64,000 nucleotides of DNA from Paraglaciecola polaris LMG 21857 (GTDB taxonomy: Bacteria > Pseudomonadota > Gammaproteobacteria > Enterobacterales > Alteromonadaceae), in assembly GCF_000315055.1 (NCBI RefSeq), contig NZ_BAER01000115.1, positions 1-64,000 on the forward strand, given 5' to 3'. The translations under genes and the position numbers were made by a program. Positions 46,333-55,592 of the stretch are shown here, in pieces (positions within the stretch are counted from its first letter, which is position 1; each line of letters opens with the position of its first letter). The notes below the pieces were generated by a model. The model was not told the origin of the DNA and did not search any database. It saw only the letters and a list, made by a program, of their open reading frames with translations.

Positions 46333-46370
46333 CCTATACGAAAACAACCAATAAAATAGGTTTGAGTTTG
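46333..46370 (+). repeat. 38-bp direct repeat, copy 2
   Basis: Begins CCTATACGAAAACAACCAAT, 13 bases after the aldolase stop. A small dyad GTCAT/ATGAC (46399-46419) follows. See copy 1 at 44297-44334. Confidence 0.75.
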
Positions 46371-46436
46371 AACAAATCATTCATTATCAGTTTACCCCGT
46401 CATTTGCTCATGGGATGACCGTAACCTTATGAGATC

Positions 46437-47402
46437 TTATGTTGCCCGCCATTCGCCAGCGGTTTGCCCCACATAACGTTTAAAGGCTTTTTGAAAAGCT
46501 GACTCAGAGCTGTAACCAATATGTTCAGCAACACGCACAATGCTCATACCATCAGATAATAACTTTGAGGCTAATTGCATCTTCCAGCAATTAATATATT
46601 TCATGGGGGGGTGTCCAACATAATGGTTAAATCGCTCAGTGAACGAGGAGCGTGACATGCCACATTCATTTGCCAACAATGCTAGGCTCCATTTTTTAAA
46701 AGGCTCTTGATGAATCAAGGTCAAAGCTTTGCCTATGTGATCATCTCGTATTGCGGTAAGCCAACTGTGATCATTAAGGCTTGTGTGGTTTTCCATATGC
46801 TGTCTTAAGGCTTGGGTGAAAATTAACTCGGTTAATTTTGTGACAATATTTCGAGCGCCTTCATTGGATTTGCCCATTTCATTTAAAGTGGAAAGTAGCA
46901 ATTGCTTCATTAACCCTTCATTACTGACATGCTCTTTAACGACTAATATTTTTGGCAACGTCTTTAACATTGGATTCAAAGGCTTGGCATTAAAGCCAAT
47001 ATAGCCACAAACAAGTTTGGCTCGCAGACCATCTTGACCTAGCTTTACTGCGGTGAATGGCTTTTTTTTGGCGGCTGTTTGTTGATAGAAGCTGGTATCG
47101 GCTGCAATACCTTGCCAATTGTTAATGTCTGATGTTAACGAGTGACTGGATCCCATAGGGAACATCACCACATCACCAGATTCAAGCTTTAATGGCGGTA
47201 TCAGGTTGTCATCAGATTTAGCCCAGCCTTGACCTTCTAACATGATATGAAACGGAATAACGTGTTCAAGTTCGGGTAACATAAATGAACCAATTAAGTT
47301 CATGGCGGGATTCACCAATACCCATGGGTGAGCTGCCTGCACCTCAAAATACAGCGCACCTTTTATATGTATGGTATCGAGTACTTCTGACAATATATCC
47401 AT
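46437..47402 (-). CDS. AraC-family transcriptional regulator with cupin sensor domain
   Basis: A 321-residue regulator. An N-terminal cupin (AraC_binding/cupin_6) is followed by two C-terminal HTH motifs (WSLALLANECGMSRSSFTERF and SIVRVAEHIGYSSESAFQKAF). The start at 47402 (MDILSEVLD) has AGGAGG 8 bases ahead; the longer frame to 47453 lacks one. It is divergent from the FAD oxidoreductase gene, its likely target. Confidence 0.92.
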   Translation of the reverse strand: MDILSEVLDTIHIKGALYFEVQAAHPWVLVNPAMNLIGSFMLPELEHVIPFHIMLEGQGWAKSDDNLIPPLKLESGDVVMFPMGSSHSLTSDINNWQGIAADTSFYQQTAAKKKPFTAVKLGQDGLRAKLVCGYIGFNAKPLNPMLKTLPKILVVKEHVSNEGLMKQLLLSTLNEMGKSNEGARNIVTKLTELIFTQALRQHMENHTSLNDHSWLTAIRDDHIGKALTLIHQEPFKKWSLALLANECGMSRSSFTERFNHYVGHPPMKYINCWKMQLASKLLSDGMSIVRVAEHIGYSSESAFQKAFKRYVGQTAGEWRAT

Positions 47403-47838
47403 ATCAGGTTTCCTCCTTTTCATTGATACAAAAGACAAGTTCCGCTGGTTCAAACCCGAGTGAGCTTATTTTTCAGGCCTGCGTGGAATACAAAAGCACG
47501 ATAACTTCATTAGCATAGCCTAAAAAATGGACGATCGAACATCAAATAAGGACGTTTGGCGCTAAACTAAACGGTCTTCATAACCCACAATAATTCATAC
47601 ATTTTATTGATTGGTCTGAGGCTTAACCGAGTACCAATCATCAACATGTTGCTTAACTAGAGTCATAAAGTAAATCGCTGCAACATTGGTGTATTTCTGA
47701 TAGCACAAAAATGATCCGTTTTAACGGATGTTACCGAGGGAAAGCGATGACGTGTCTTTATCATTTGTCTGGCTGGTTTAGTTCTCTCATTAAGTCAAAA
47801 CAATGACGTTAAGTACTTATCGATAGGAGCAAGAAGTT
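47403..47838. promoter_or_regulatory. 436-bp divergent regulatory region of AraC regulator and FAD oxidoreductase
   Basis: No gene. It contains an 8-bp inverted repeat TGATTGGT (47608-47615)/ACCAATCA (47633-47640) with a 17-base spacer, a possible regulator site. Clear promoter boxes were not found. Confidence 0.4.
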
Positions 47839-49248
47839 ATGAATACACTGGGTTTTCAAAAAATGGATGGAAGCGCTGTAGAAATAAAGAAAAGCGATAT
47901 TATCAACTCAATTTCAGGGGAGATTATTGCGCCTGACACAGACAATTACAATGAAGCGCGTAGCCTATGGAATGGCATGATAAATAGTTATCCGGGTTTG
48001 ATAGTTCGCGTTAAAGACGAGCAAGACGTCATTAAGTCGGTAAACTTTGCGCGCAATCATGGGCTCTTATTGGCTGTAAAATCCGGCGGGCATAATATTG
48101 CCGGCAAGGCTTTAGTTGATGGGGGATTGGTTATCGATTTTCATTTCATGAAAGCAGTCAAAGTTAATGAGCGACAAAAAACCGTTAAAGTCGGACCAGG
48201 AGCCACCTTAGCTGATGTCGATAAAGCCACTCAAGAACATGGTCTGGTCGTGCCAACCGGGATTAATTCAACTACCGGTATAGCGGGCCTAACGTTGGGC
48301 GGCGGTTTTGGTTGGACAACCCGAAAATTTGGTTTAACGATTGATTGTTTGCGTTCAGCTAAGCTGATTATTGCAACCGGCGAATTACTTGAAGTGAACG
48401 CCAATCAACATGCAGATTTATTCTGGGCAATATGTGGAGGGGGCGGTAACTTTGGCATAGTGACCGAATTTGAATTTAATTTACACCAAGCAGGCCCCGA
48501 AGTATTCGCCGGTATGGTGGTGCATCCCTTTAGTGATATGAAAAACGTTTTGCAAAAATATCAAGTTGCAATCGATAACGCACCCCAAGAGCTAAGTTGT
48601 TGGGTGGTCATGCGTAAAGCCCCACCGCTACCATTTTTACCTGAACAGTGGCACGGTAAAGAAGTACTGGTACTTGCTATGTGTTATATCGGTAACACTG
48701 ACGAAGGTCATAAGGTAACACAAGAGCTTAGACAGATAGGGCAACCGATAGCCGATGTAGTGGGGCCAATGCCTTTTGTTGATTGGCAATCTGCATTTGA
48801 TCCCTTATTAACAGAAGGGGCTAGGAATTATTGGAAAAGTCTTGATTTGGCGCAGATTAATGCAAAAACTGCCACAGAAATCGAAAACGCGATACACACT
48901 TTACCCAGCGACGAGTGTGAAATTTTTATTGCCCACGTGGGCGGTGCAATGACAAAAATAGCGCCTCATGAAACGCCTTGGTTAAATCGTGATGCACACT
49001 TTACGATGAACGTGCATACCCGCTGGCAATCACCAGAAGACGACGAAACCTGTTTAAATTGGGCTCGAAAATTACATACAAAGTTAACCCCGCAGTCAAT
49101 GGGCAGTATTTACGTGAATTTTATCCCACAAGGCGATGAAAATAGTGTCGGTGAGGCTTATGGATCTAACTATGCTCGACTTAAAAGCATCAAACAACAA
49201 TTTGACCCTAGTAACCTCTTTAGAATCAACCAAAATATAGCGCCTTAG
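47839..49248 (+). CDS. FAD-binding oxidoreductase, berberine-bridge-enzyme-like
   Basis: A 469-residue flavin oxidoreductase with an N-terminal PCMH/FAD_binding_4 domain and a C-terminal BBE motif (YVNFIPQ, YARLKSIKQQFDPSNLFRINQNI). KSGGHNIAG carries the His (about 85) that binds FAD covalently. The Cys of bicovalent enzymes is not in the LTLGGGFGWTTRKFGL loop, so linkage is probably through His alone. Relatives oxidise sugars, oligosaccharides or alkaloids with O2; the substrate here is unknown. The divergent AraC regulator probably controls it. Confidence 0.88.
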   Translation: MNTLGFQKMDGSAVEIKKSDIINSISGEIIAPDTDNYNEARSLWNGMINSYPGLIVRVKDEQDVIKSVNFARNHGLLLAVKSGGHNIAGKALVDGGLVIDFHFMKAVKVNERQKTVKVGPGATLADVDKATQEHGLVVPTGINSTTGIAGLTLGGGFGWTTRKFGLTIDCLRSAKLIIATGELLEVNANQHADLFWAICGGGGNFGIVTEFEFNLHQAGPEVFAGMVVHPFSDMKNVLQKYQVAIDNAPQELSCWVVMRKAPPLPFLPEQWHGKEVLVLAMCYIGNTDEGHKVTQELRQIGQPIADVVGPMPFVDWQSAFDPLLTEGARNYWKSLDLAQINAKTATEIENAIHTLPSDECEIFIAHVGGAMTKIAPHETPWLNRDAHFTMNVHTRWQSPEDDETCLNWARKLHTKLTPQSMGSIYVNFIPQGDENSVGEAYGSNYARLKSIKQQFDPSNLFRINQNIAP

Positions 49249-49259
49249 GATTTACCTTA

Positions 49260-49332
49260 AATTATCAGGGCATCCATCAATTATCAGGACAACCATGTGA
49301 ATTCAGTTGTTGTCATGGATGTCCTGATAATT
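49260..49332. terminator. Long inverted repeat between convergent FAD-oxidase and EF-hand genes
   Basis: AATTATCAGGGCATCCAT (49260-49277) pairs with ATGGATGTCCTGATAATT (49315-49332) over 18 bp with one G-T mismatch. A direct near-copy of the left arm, AATTATCAGGACAACCAT, lies inside at 49279-49296. It can form a strong hairpin on either strand and probably insulates the two genes; the internal copy suggests duplication of a small palindromic element. Confidence 0.65.
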
Positions 49333-49381
49333 GGGGTAGTGTTTATCAGAGATAATGGTATCTGCGAACAACTCCCTGTGT

Positions 49382-49888
49382 TTATGCGGAGGTATTGATC
49401 GGTGGGGCGACTTTATTCATCAATTCAACTGAACGTTGAGCACCGTCTTTTGAATAACCGTCGTTTTTCAATTCCGCTAACAGAGCATTTAATTGAGTAG
49501 CTGTTTCGTGATCATTAGTATCATTAGCGATAGAAGATAACATGGTTTTAAATGAATCAAACTGAGACTCTTTGCTGGCATCTGACTCCCCATATAAACC
49601 GGATCCCCCGTCCATACGAGCCATTATTTGCTCCATTTTATGCTCGCGTTGCTGAATCGCTTTATTGTGCTCTTCTTGGGATACGTTGCCATCACCATTG
49701 CCGTCCATTTTACTGAACATATCTGCAGACTTAGTGCTTTGTACACCTTGGGTGGTTAGTGCTTCCATAAATTCAGTCGCACTAACCGTTCCATCTTGAT
49801 TGGTATCGGCAATATCAAATTGCTGTTGTGATTGTTCCTGTTTACGGGCAGACGGATCAACGCCTCCACCGATAGACATTATACTCAT
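49382..49888 (-). CDS. EF-hand calcium-binding protein
   Basis: A 168-residue protein with two canonical EF-hand loops, DTNQDGTVSATE (residues 28-39) and DGNGDGNVSQEE (62-73), each with Asp/Asn at positions 1, 3 and 5 and Glu at position 12. There is no signal peptide, so it is probably cytosolic or exported by a non-Sec route. The C-terminal third is helical with no known domain. Role unknown; calcium buffering or signalling is inferred. Confidence 0.82.
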   Translation of the reverse strand: MSIMSIGGGVDPSARKQEQSQQQFDIADTNQDGTVSATEFMEALTTQGVQSTKSADMFSKMDGNGDGNVSQEEHNKAIQQREHKMEQIMARMDGGSGLYGESDASKESQFDSFKTMLSSIANDTNDHETATQLNALLAELKNDGYSKDGAQRSVELMNKVAPPINTSA

Positions 49889-50491
49889 TGCTTGCTCCTA
49901 TTGGTTGAAATCACTTATACCGAAGCATGAATAAGTCCAATTAATGTAAAGATTTCGTAAAAGTGTCGTAAAGGTAAATAAGTCTTTGATATTTATATAA
50001 TAAATTTTTTTACCCACAAGGCGGCTAATTAATGACGCTTTTTGCAACCGATTTTGGGTGGATTGTGGCAACGTTTTGCCAGTTTCAGGAGGTCCATGAG
50101 GCAATATTTGGCATGTTACCCATAGTAAAAAGTAGCACAAAGGCAGTTTTGTTCTGAGCTTTAGGGTATGCAAACCATCATGGATGGTCTGTTATGCCTC
50201 AGCTTCAAAAAAAATGAGTATAATGGTTTCGCCTAATTACTCTGGCAAGCCATGCTGTGTTCGCCGCTCTAATTTTGTAAGGCAAGAGCAAACATTCAGG
50301 ACGATTTTAATAAGCAGGTTTATATAATCTTCAAACGAATACGATCAACGGCTTAAACCACAGATAAGGCACATAGTGGCTAGTGAGTTATCAACTAATA
50401 ATTCTATATCCTTTAAAATTGAACTCACTACTTATGCTGGATAAACCTAATAATCAGACGAGTCCAGCGATTAAATATAAATTAGCCCAGG
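49889..50491. other. 603-bp intergenic region
   Basis: An open frame at 49898-50173 has no ribosome site, no family resemblance and odd composition and is not called. A small hairpin ACCATC/GATGGT occurs at 50174-50188. Nothing else was recognised. Confidence 0.45.
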
Positions 50492-51637
50492 TTAAGCTGA
50501 TAAACGCTGGTCAGTTGCTGATTGTTGTGCCGCAATCTGCTTAGCGCCTAGGTGATACTCGGCTTCTCTATATTCGCTTTCGGCATATCTATACTCGCTC
50601 TTGGCAGAAGTGGTGACGTCTGCTTGGTCTATTTCATTTAGCTCGTTATTCTCAAGTGCGCTTTGTTGTTGCAGATACATTTTGCCAGCAGCAACACCGG
50701 CTTTGTGGTCGTGTCTAAGGTCGCTGTCTGTGCTGCCCAGTAACTTACTTTGCAGTTTTTCATCGGCAAAAATTTGCACTATTTCGACATCTGCCGGTGG
50801 ATTGGCAATAAACGCTAACTCGTCTTGGTACGCTTGCTCGTGCTGCACTAAATAATCAATGGTTTTGGGGCAATAGCCAGATACACAAACTAATGATCTG
50901 AGTTTGTGTACCCAAGCGGATTGTGCTTGAAAGTGAGCATCCACCGTACGGATGACCACAATTTTACGTGCCCCGCGATTGTAGGCTTCACGCACGGGCA
51001 AAGGCGCGGCTAAGCCGCCATCAAGATAGAAGTCTGCTTGTGGCTGTACATTCAATTCTTGGCTTTTTTCGTCTGGAGCATCGGGTTCATTGGCCGCTTG
51101 TGCATTTAACCAAGGTGTTAATTTCACCCCTTGTTTGTACAAAAAAGGCAGTGCGCTGGACGCTTTTAACAACTCGCGCCATTGGTGACTGTCACCTGTT
51201 GGGCTTAAAAAATACGGGGCGCGGTCTCGTGAATTGGTCGCAGTGATCAGCAGTTCGCGCTCGCCCAGTGATTGCTTGGCAGTTGCAAAATCTATGGCGC
51301 GATTCGCTTCGGTGGTTTTGTCGAAGTACCAATCTAAGTCCACTATGTGTTTGCCCATCAAACCGCGACCTAATCGAAAAAAGCGTTTTTGACGAGACAA
51401 ACCGCGAATAAGTCGTTTGGCGTAGCCTTTTTGCCGCGCTAAATAGCTGGTTAGGTTTTGCGAACCAGCCGACGTGCCAATAAACATATCGAAGGGGTCG
51501 TAACCTTCCTCTAACCATGCGTCGAGTACGCCTGCAGTGAATATCCCTCGCTGACCGCCGCCTTCTGCAATCAGAGCAAGCTTGGGCTGAGCTGCATTGT
51601 TTGAAGTAATGGCTGGAAACGTGGCTAGGGATTTCAT
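50492..51637 (-). CDS. Patatin-like phospholipase
   Basis: A 381-residue patatin-domain acyl hydrolase. EGGGQRGIFTAGVLDA (oxyanion hole), GTSAGS with the nucleophile Ser (about 56) and DGGLAAPLPV with the catalytic Asp complete the dyad. No signal peptide, so it acts on the cytosolic side. The C-terminal tail has a short degenerate repeat (YRYAESEYREAEYH) not found in the core family. It would release fatty acids from phospholipids; regulation is not evident. Confidence 0.9.
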   Translation of the reverse strand: MKSLATFPAITSNNAAQPKLALIAEGGGQRGIFTAGVLDAWLEEGYDPFDMFIGTSAGSQNLTSYLARQKGYAKRLIRGLSRQKRFFRLGRGLMGKHIVDLDWYFDKTTEANRAIDFATAKQSLGERELLITATNSRDRAPYFLSPTGDSHQWRELLKASSALPFLYKQGVKLTPWLNAQAANEPDAPDEKSQELNVQPQADFYLDGGLAAPLPVREAYNRGARKIVVIRTVDAHFQAQSAWVHKLRSLVCVSGYCPKTIDYLVQHEQAYQDELAFIANPPADVEIVQIFADEKLQSKLLGSTDSDLRHDHKAGVAAGKMYLQQQSALENNELNEIDQADVTTSAKSEYRYAESEYREAEYHLGAKQIAAQQSATDQRLSA

Positions 51638-51837
51638 AGTGAACCTTCTTGTTCAATTTACGGATTATTGTGTCATTGAAGGTAGTGTAAGGATGAAGCA
51701 TGCTCGGGGATAATTGATAGATTGAATCGCCTTGATTGATAAAAACGTTTAACTTCCCAAATGTTAATTTATTAAATAGATTTTAACAAGCTGTTCACCC
51801 AAAGCGCCAAGCCGAGCGTGCAGGTGATTTTTATAAA

Positions 51838-52773
51838 CTAATCAAACACACTGGGCGGTAAAATTTTCTTTTTGACCATCATGGTTAGAATATCGTGGCA
51901 TTTTTGCTTGAGCGTATCACGCAGCAAACGTGCAGCTGGGGTAATCGATTGTCTGCTAGGGAATATTAGCCACAGCTCGGTTGGGGTAGGAGTATAGTTG
52001 CCCATTACCGGTACCACTTGATCCGTGAGCAACTCGGTCGACATATCTAAACAGGATTTCACCGCGAGTCCTTTACTGTCGATGCACCAACGGCGAACCA
52101 AATCACCGTCGTTAGAGGCATGCCTGCCATTCATTTTAATTTTATATTCGCCCTTGGTATCTGAAAACACCCATACATCTTTGATAATGTCTTTGAGCTG
52201 ATAAAACAGCCCGTTATGTGAGGCTAAATCGTGGGGGTGCTCAGGCACACCGTACTCATCTAAATACGCTTGGGTAGCACACAATATTCGCGGTACATTA
52301 CAAATTTTGAAGCCGTACATACTGGCGTCACTGGGAGAGCCGTAACGCAGGGCTAAATCGACTGAGTCACGATAAAAGTCGATGTTACTGTCGCTTATAT
52401 TGGCGCGTAAGCTGATCTCAGGGTAGTTTTCCATTAATTCACTTAACCAGGGCAGCACTAAATTGCGCCCAAGATCAGACGATAAACCGATGCGTAGCTC
52501 CCCATCGATAATATCCAAGTCGCCTTTAACATTTTGTTTGGCCAACGCTAGCGTTTGTAGGGCTTGTTGGCAGTGGGGAAGGTAACGCTCCCCAGCACTG
52601 GATAAGCGTAAGTGCCGAGTCGTACGAATAAACAAATCAACCCCAAGACTTGCTTCAACCCGTTTGATTGCTGCGCTGGCTGTGGCGGTTCGCATATCTA
52701 AACTCTCGGCAGCGGCCGTTATACTGCGAAACTCAGCGACTTTTAATACCAAGTAGAGATCTTCTAATAACAT
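51838..52773 (-). CDS. LysR-family transcriptional regulator
   Basis: A 311-residue LysR regulator with an N-terminal HTH (RSITAAAESLDMRTATASAAIKRVE region) and an effector domain with ALRYGSPSDASMYGFKI. It is divergent from the dehydrogenase that heads the next cluster, with 120 bases between start codons, so it likely controls that cluster. A TATAAT (52792-52797) in the gap may be the -10 box of the plus-strand promoter. Confidence 0.92.
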   Translation of the reverse strand: MLLEDLYLVLKVAEFRSITAAAESLDMRTATASAAIKRVEASLGVDLFIRTTRHLRLSSAGERYLPHCQQALQTLALAKQNVKGDLDIIDGELRIGLSSDLGRNLVLPWLSELMENYPEISLRANISDSNIDFYRDSVDLALRYGSPSDASMYGFKICNVPRILCATQAYLDEYGVPEHPHDLASHNGLFYQLKDIIKDVWVFSDTKGEYKIKMNGRHASNDGDLVRRWCIDSKGLAVKSCLDMSTELLTDQVVPVMGNYTPTPTELWLIFPSRQSITPAARLLRDTLKQKCHDILTMMVKKKILPPSVFD

Positions 52774-52893
52774 ATTGTCTATTATTTTTTGTATAATGTT
52801 TCAATCATTATGCTGTTTATGGTGAGTAAATCAAAGTCTATTATCTATCCATCAACTTTGCAGACCCAAATTTACTTAAACAAGGACATTATT

Positions 52894-53919
52894 ATGAAAG
52901 CCATCGGTTATACCCAGTCACTACCCATCAGCAACCCAGAATCATTGATTGATTTAACACTTACTCAACCTATTGCCACGGGCCATGATTTACTGATCAA
53001 AGTAAAAGCCATCGCAGTCAACCCTGCAGACTATAAAGTACGCTTAAATATGCCGCCAGCAGCGGGGGAAAGTAAAGTCATCGGTTGGGACGCAGTCGGT
53101 GAAGTTGTCGCTACGGGCGAATTAACCAGTCAATTTGTGCCAGGTGATATCGTTTATTACGCTGGGGATATTACGCGCCAAGGCGCTAACGCTGAATATC
53201 AGTTAGTTGATGAGCGCATCGTCGGGTTTAAACCTAAAAGTTTATCTGATGCAGAAGCCGCTGCATTGCCATTAACAGCGATTACCGCATGGGAAATGTT
53301 GTTTGAACATTTAGCCATCAAGCAAACATCACCTGAAGCAAAAGAAAAGTCAGATGAAATCATCTTGGTAGTTGGTGCTGCTGGTGGCGTTGGCTCGATT
53401 CTAGTGCAAATAGCCAAAGCTGTGACAGGCGCTACCGTAATAGGTACTGCTTCACGTGAAAGCTCAAATGCTTGGGTTAAAAAGCTAGGTGCTGATTATG
53501 TCATCGACCATAGCAAGCCACTTAAAGCGCAAATTGACGCATTGAATATTGGTGATGTAACACACGTTGCTAGCTTGAACAGCACAGATGCGTACTTTGA
53601 AGCCTATACCGATTTGCTCGCACCGTTTGGCAAAATCGCCATGATCGATGACCCAGAAGCACTTGATATCACTAAATTGAAAATGAAAAGCTTGTCCTTG
53701 CACTGGGAATTTATGTTTGCCCGTTCAATGTTTAAAGCCGCTGATATGCAAGAGCAAAGCGTATTACTTAACCGTGTCGCTGAGCTTATCGACCTAGATT
53801 ACATTCAAACCACAGTAGGTCAGCATATGGGAGCGATAAATGCGCAAAACTTACGCGCTGCCCATGAAGCGTTAGAAACTGGTCGCGCCATTGGCAAGAT
53901 CGTTTTAGAAGGCTTCTAA
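52894..53919 (+). CDS. Zinc-binding-type alcohol dehydrogenase/quinone oxidoreductase (MDR, COG0604)
   Basis: A 341-residue medium-chain oxidoreductase. KAIAVNPADYKVR, GWDAVGEVVATG, VVGAAGGVGSILVQIAK (NADPH-binding) and the C-terminal REAHEALETGRAIGKIVLEG-type end fit the ZADH/quinone-reductase group. The start at 52894 (MKAIGYTQSL) is preceded by AAGGA; the frame is open upstream to 52789 but without a good site. Probably reduces quinones or enones with NADPH. It is under the divergent LysR gene by position. Confidence 0.88.
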   Translation: MKAIGYTQSLPISNPESLIDLTLTQPIATGHDLLIKVKAIAVNPADYKVRLNMPPAAGESKVIGWDAVGEVVATGELTSQFVPGDIVYYAGDITRQGANAEYQLVDERIVGFKPKSLSDAEAAALPLTAITAWEMLFEHLAIKQTSPEAKEKSDEIILVVGAAGGVGSILVQIAKAVTGATVIGTASRESSNAWVKKLGADYVIDHSKPLKAQIDALNIGDVTHVASLNSTDAYFEAYTDLLAPFGKIAMIDDPEALDITKLKMKSLSLHWEFMFARSMFKAADMQEQSVLLNRVAELIDLDYIQTTVGQHMGAINAQNLRAAHEALETGRAIGKIVLEGF

Positions 53920-54013
53920 GCTGTCTAATGTGACCATCATACTTTAAATGACTTGAGTGCAAAGCGGCAAAAATTCGACGTTAGCACTCACTTTTAACGA
54001 CTTAGGATGCCCC

Positions 54014-55135
54014 ATGAAAACATCTAATATCTTGAATAAAGTTAACACTATGGTTGCGATTTCAGCCGCAATAGCATGCACCTTCATTTTTAGCCAAGCA
54101 CATGCCGCAACAGACAACATTGAAGTAGTTGCTGAAATGACCAACACCCGGCCGGGTAATTTAACGATTACGCCAAATGGGCGAATGATTTTATCTCAAC
54201 AACCACTTGATGTGCCTGAGTTACGTGTGGTTGAAGTGATGGCCAACGGTGAGTTACAACCTTTCCCAACCCTTGACTGGGCAGATGGCCCCGATAAAGG
54301 TGACGTGGGTTTCGCTGCCGTGATTGGTGTGCACACCAGCACAGGCGGTATCGTGTGGATTTTAGATATGGGCAGTGCGACAAGCCAAGCAAAACTTGTC
54401 GGTTGGGATAGCGTAAATAATAGGCTGCATAAAATCATTCCCATTGATAAAAGCGCCACGGTTGATAACTCTTTCTTACAGGACTTTGCTATCGATGAAA
54501 AACGTGAGCAAATTTATATTGCGGACACGACACTGGGTAATTTGTTTGGCGAGATTAAATCAGCATTTGTGGTGGTCGACTTACAGAGCGGTGCGTCGCG
54601 TCGGGTGCTACAGGCACATCCTAAATTGATGCCGCCTAAGCATACCGTGGTAATAAACGGTTCAGTATTGGGCGCAAAACGTGAAGACGGCAGTAAAGAA
54701 CCTATTTATCTTGGATTAAACCCCATCGCAATCGATTATCAGTATGAATGGGTGTACTTCGGCACAGTGAATGGCAGTGAGCTATTTCGTATGCCTGCTG
54801 CGCAATTAGCTAATGAAAGCAACGATGATAACGCCCTTGCTGCACAGATTGAGCTGTATGGTGAAAAGCGTCCGTCAGATGGCATCACCATTGATAAAGA
54901 TGGTACCGTTTACGCTGGAGATGTTGAAAACTCCGCAGTAGGAATTGTCACAAAAAATGGTTTTAAGACCATTGCCAAAGACAAAGCTTTATTATCTTGG
55001 CCTGACGGTTTTGCAATCGACCACGGTTGGCTGTATGTCACGCAAAACCAATTGCACCTGACTGCTCCGCTTAATGAAGGGGAAGCACAAGGGACGAAGC
55101 CATACCGTATATTACGCATGAAACTGACTAACTAA
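54014..55135 (+). CDS. Major royal jelly protein (yellow)-family secreted protein
   Basis: A 373-residue protein with a Sec signal peptide (hydrophobic stretch ending SQAHAA near residue 32) and an MRJP/yellow beta-propeller. AVIGVHTSTGGIVWILDMG and FLQDFAIDEKREQIYIADT are typical. Bacterial members are often annotated as L-dopachrome tautomerase-related or SMP-30-like; the reaction is unknown. AGGA 7 bases ahead supports the start. It follows the dehydrogenase by 94 bases in the same LysR-linked cluster. Confidence 0.85.
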   Translation: MKTSNILNKVNTMVAISAAIACTFIFSQAHAATDNIEVVAEMTNTRPGNLTITPNGRMILSQQPLDVPELRVVEVMANGELQPFPTLDWADGPDKGDVGFAAVIGVHTSTGGIVWILDMGSATSQAKLVGWDSVNNRLHKIIPIDKSATVDNSFLQDFAIDEKREQIYIADTTLGNLFGEIKSAFVVVDLQSGASRRVLQAHPKLMPPKHTVVINGSVLGAKREDGSKEPIYLGLNPIAIDYQYEWVYFGTVNGSELFRMPAAQLANESNDDNALAAQIELYGEKRPSDGITIDKDGTVYAGDVENSAVGIVTKNGFKTIAKDKALLSWPDGFAIDHGWLYVTQNQLHLTAPLNEGEAQGTKPYRILRMKLTN

Positions 55136-55240
55136 GTCTGTTGATTGGTTAGCTGCACTATGCATGTTAATGGTGGTTCAAACAGATTGTTGAACCAGCA
55201 GATTTATTATTAATCGTTATTAAAAATTAAGGCATATACC

Positions 55241-55531
55241 ATGAGTAAACTCACTATATTAGCCAACATAGTTGCCAAAGCAGACAAAGTTGATTTGGTG
55301 AAAACCGAGTTGTTAAAGTTGATTGATTTAACTCGCGTCGAAGAAGGTTGTCTTGAATATAACTTGCATCAAGACAACGAAAACCCAGCGCATTTCATGT
55401 TTTTTGAAAACTGGCAAAGCCGCGAGTTATGGCAGCATCACATGAATGCTGATTACATGGCAGCGTATGGCACTGCAGTTGATGGTGCAATTGAATCCTG
55501 GACCTTAAATGAAATGTCTCATATTGCTTAG
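55241..55531 (+). CDS. Antibiotic biosynthesis monooxygenase (ABM/YgiN-like) domain protein
   Basis: A 96-residue dimeric alpha+beta-barrel (ABM) protein. VKTELLKLIDLTRVEEGCLEYNLHQDNENPAHFMFFENW is the characteristic core. E. coli YgiN of this family acts on quinols. With a quinone-reductase-like gene two genes upstream, a shared quinone/quinol role is plausible (inference). Confidence 0.88.
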   Translation: MSKLTILANIVAKADKVDLVKTELLKLIDLTRVEEGCLEYNLHQDNENPAHFMFFENWQSRELWQHHMNADYMAAYGTAVDGAIESWTLNEMSHIA

Positions 55532-55592
55532 CTTGCTCATCAATCGGACCTAAAAAGTCACCCAGGGATCAAATTATAAGGTAGAGGATCGT

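Noticed and set aside
49898-50173. 91-codon minus-strand frame upstream of the EF-hand gene
   Set aside because: No ribosome site, unusual composition and no recognisable domain.
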